Assembly (NCBI GenBank): GCA_022425845.1
Contig: JAKMEU010000124.1
Coordinates: 1-8,064 of the forward strand
Length of the DNA: 8,064 nt
From: Luminiphilus sp.
GTDB lineage: Bacteria; Pseudomonadota; Gammaproteobacteria; Pseudomonadales; Halieaceae
Direction of reading: 5' to 3'
Shown: piece by piece, positions 6,030-8,064 of the stretch
Layout: each line of letters opens with the position of its first letter
How positions within the stretch are numbered: the stretch's first letter is position 1
Notes under the pieces: model-generated
What the model saw: the letters and a program-made list of their open reading frames with translations, nothing else
The model's database searches: none
What the model was told of the DNA's origin: nothing
Made by a program: the position numbers and the translations under genes

Positions 6030-7751
6030 ATGATTTTTATTCTTTACGTCCTTGGCGGTTTGATTGCGCTGGTGGTATTGGCACTGGTTTTCCTGCCCGC
6101 GTTCATCGATGAACAAGCTGTTATCAACCTTGCCCAGGAACAGGTACGACAGGCGACGGGAGGAGAACTGCGTGTTGATGGCGAACTCGACCTGAATCTG
6201 TTTCCCGAGCTTAAGCTCAATCTGGGAAGCACGACCATCGATCTCCCTCCCCAGAACGCCGAGGGCTCCAGGCTTATCGCGACAGCTCAGGAAGTGGATA
6301 TTGGCCTGTCGTTAATGGCCCTTCTGCAGGGCGCAGACGAGGTGGGTGACATTCGTCTCAGTGGAGCTGAAGTCACACTGCTGGACGCCGATGGTGACCT
6401 GCAGACGCAGCTGGTTCTCTCAGAGCTACTGGCAAAGAACCTCAACATTGCCGACCAGCCTATGACTATTCAGGGTGGAATTACCGTATCCAGCAATGGC
6501 GATGCGGAACCCCTGGCAGTTGATTTCGAGGGTGCTATTCGGATTCCAAAGTCCCTCGATCGGATTACGTTGGTAGGGCTCGACACCCAGATCGTTGGCG
6601 CACTGAGCGAACCCGTGAGCACGCGCTTAACCGGCACGGCCGATTTAGCACCCCTCAAAGCGGATTTGGATCTCACTGTAGATTCCCCCGGAGGCATCAT
6701 CGACGCCGACCTGTTGTACAGCACCGGTGGCAGCCCTGAAATTGATCTCGATTTTCGCAGCGAACGGCTCGATCTGGACCGCCTTCAATCGGCCAATGCA
6801 GGACAGGATGGCGGGGAAACAGCTTCCGAGGCACAGCCAGATACGGCACCCGCACCCGCTCAGGCGCCCCCCATACCGGTGGCAGTGGGACCTCTGAAAG
6901 ATCTCGACCTGCAACTTAAGGTCAGCGCGGGGACACTGATCAGCGCGGGTCAAACCGTCAGTAATGCCCAGTTGCTCATACGCGTCGTTGACGGCATCAC
7001 CAAGCTGGAATACCTCCGGGGTGTCCTGCATGAGGGGCAGCTTGATACCCGCATGACCGTCGACGTGCGCCAACCCGAGGTAAAAGTTTCCCTGTCCGGC
7101 GGCCTTAAAGGTGTGGAGCTCAACAGCCTGCTCTCCAGTCTCGGTACAACCGACACCGCTGCCGGCTATGTCGACATGGACTGGGACATTGATACAGAGG
7201 GCGAGACCGCGCCGGCGCTACAGACCGGACTGGATGGGGAGCTCAATGTTCAGGGACGGAATGTTGAAGTCACCAGTGTGTCAGCACAGGAGTTAGTCTG
7301 TACTGCCATCGCGCAGATTCAACAAACCACCCTGACCAATGCGATGCCCGAGACGACCGAAGTCTCAGCGCTGACTGCACGAATTCGATTTGATGATGGC
7401 CAGGCCAGGCTGGACCCTCTGGAACTGGGAACAACAGGTATCGCCATTAGCGGTGACGGTGCGGCCAGCCTGTCGACACTGGATTTTGCAGCAACCCTGA
7501 AAGCGCAGGTTAATGACGAGCTTGAGGCGCTGGATGAAGCATGCCGCGTCGATGAGCGATACGCCGGCCTGGACCTGCCGATTAACTGCGCAGGCAACCT
7601 CACGGATCAGACGGGAAATCTGTGCCGCGTTGACGTGGAAGACATAGCACGGCAGCTTCTGGAGCGCGAAGCGCGATCCAAGATAGAAAAAGAAGCCGAC
7701 AAGCTCGGTGAAAAAGCCGGCAATGCACTGAAAAAGCTATTTGGCAATTGA
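6030..7751 (+). CDS. asmA: AsmA family protein
   Basis: A 573-residue membrane-anchored periplasmic protein of the AsmA/bridge-like lipid transfer group, which is linked to outer-membrane lipid homeostasis and assembly. One N-terminal membrane helix (about 2-24, FILYVLGGLIALVVLALVFL) is followed by the AsmA signature GELDLNLFPELKLNLG (51-66). A beta-rich body follows, with an Ala/Pro-rich linker at about 255-285. The C-terminal AsmA_2-like region has GLDGELNVQG (400-409) and a charged, Lys/Glu-rich helical end (about 545-572). The only four cysteines (424, 505, 520, 532) lie in the last 150 residues, in the CRVDERYAGLDLPINCAGNL and NLCRVD context typical of gammaproteobacterial AsmA; disulfides are likely. 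GGGGGAG at 6017-6023 supports ATG 6030 over an in-frame ATG at 6000. It is slightly shorter than E. coli AsmA (617). The stop overlaps the start of selO. Confidence 0.88.
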   Translation: MIFILYVLGGLIALVVLALVFLPAFIDEQAVINLAQEQVRQATGGELRVDGELDLNLFPELKLNLGSTTIDLPPQNAEGSRLIATAQEVDIGLSLMALLQGADEVGDIRLSGAEVTLLDADGDLQTQLVLSELLAKNLNIADQPMTIQGGITVSSNGDAEPLAVDFEGAIRIPKSLDRITLVGLDTQIVGALSEPVSTRLTGTADLAPLKADLDLTVDSPGGIIDADLLYSTGGSPEIDLDFRSERLDLDRLQSANAGQDGGETASEAQPDTAPAPAQAPPIPVAVGPLKDLDLQLKVSAGTLISAGQTVSNAQLLIRVVDGITKLEYLRGVLHEGQLDTRMTVDVRQPEVKVSLSGGLKGVELNSLLSSLGTTDTAAGYVDMDWDIDTEGETAPALQTGLDGELNVQGRNVEVTSVSAQELVCTAIAQIQQTTLTNAMPETTEVSALTARIRFDDGQARLDPLELGTTGIAISGDGAASLSTLDFAATLKAQVNDELEALDEACRVDERYAGLDLPINCAGNLTDQTGNLCRVDVEDIARQLLEREARSKIEKEADKLGEKAGNALKKLFGN

Positions 7752-8064
7752 GTAGCTATTCATCTCCAGACAGCGCCACCGGCTTTGAGCACAGCTACGC
7801 CGGTCTTGGCCATGACTATGCGGCACCGACCCAGGCAACTCCGGTCAGTGCGCCCCGGTGGATGGCCTGGAATGAGTCTCTGGCCAACGATCTGCAGTGG
7901 CCCAAATCGTGGCGGCACAGCGATGAGACCCTCGCTACCCTGGCTGGCAATGGTGAATTTGAGGGCTCACGACCCATCGCGACGGTTTATGCGGGGCATC
8001 AGTTTGGCAGCTATAACCCCCAGCTCGGAGACGGACGCGCGCTCTTGGTGGGTGAGTGGCGGGA
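7748..8064 (+). CDS. selO: SelO/YdiU protein adenylyltransferase (3' partial)
   Basis: The first 105 codons of a SelO pseudokinase, cut by the window edge; full members have about 480 residues. SelO transfers AMP from ATP to Ser, Thr or Tyr of target proteins and is tied to redox stress and glutathionylation. The family start pattern FEHSYAGLGHDYAAP (13-27) and PRWMAWNESLANDL is followed by the hallmark YAGHQFG at 81-87 and PQLGDGRALL at 91-100. The usual Trp after HQFGx is Tyr89. The ATP-site and C-terminal Cys/Sec regions lie outside the window. The start is inferred to be TTG 7748, which overlaps the asmA stop (TTGA); there is no ATG until codon 39 (7862), too late for the family, and no strong ribosome site, so coupling to asmA translation is likely. 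Confidence 0.88.
   Translation, partial: MSSYSSPDSATGFEHSYAGLGHDYAAPTQATPVSAPRWMAWNESLANDLQWPKSWRHSDETLATLAGNGEFEGSRPIATVYAGHQFGSYNPQLGDGRALLVGEWR

Overview
This window looks like a GC-rich chromosome segment from a gammaproteobacterium. The main evidence is an AsmA-type outer-membrane assembly protein with the gammaproteobacterial cysteine pattern, a Cho-type excinuclease, a DUF6482-like small protein and a SelO protein. A marine lineage such as the OM60/NOR5 (Halieaceae) group would fit the gene content and density, but that is a guess. I saw no insertion sequence, phage gene, tRNA, rRNA or CRISPR array. Genes are packed tightly and many stops and starts overlap.

Layout: bases 1-210 hold what may be the last codons of a preceding gene, a small GC-rich hairpin and the leader of the first complete gene. 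Bases 211-3012 hold three plus-strand genes joined by start/stop overlaps. They are an N-carbamoylputrescine amidase (aguB-like), an agmatine deiminase (aguA-like) and a divergent GTP cyclohydrolase II (ribA-like). The first two together convert agmatine to putrescine. The ribA-like gene has a one-base frameshift in a run of six A at 2867-2872; adding one A restores a normal RibA C-terminus ending at 3012. A short minus-strand DUF6482-like gene (3026-3346) converges on it.

After a gap of about 230 bp, a second plus-strand block begins. Cho (a UvrC-like nucleotide-excision endonuclease) overlaps by 10 bp a photolyase/cryptochrome-family flavoprotein, so light-dependent and light-independent DNA repair genes are side by side. 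After 48 bp comes an AsmA-family protein, whose stop overlaps the TTG start of selO (a protein AMPylating pseudokinase); selO runs off the end of the window.

Three points deserve most attention. The polyamine genes and the ribA paralog form one coupled unit with sequence features that remind me of Actinobacteria. The ribA paralog is frameshifted. The photolyase-family protein lacks the FAD-proximal tryptophan motif and several substrate-contact residues of classical CPD photolyase. I did not find evidence that demonstrates an entirely new system; the aguB-aguA-ribA unit is the best candidate for an undescribed functional link.
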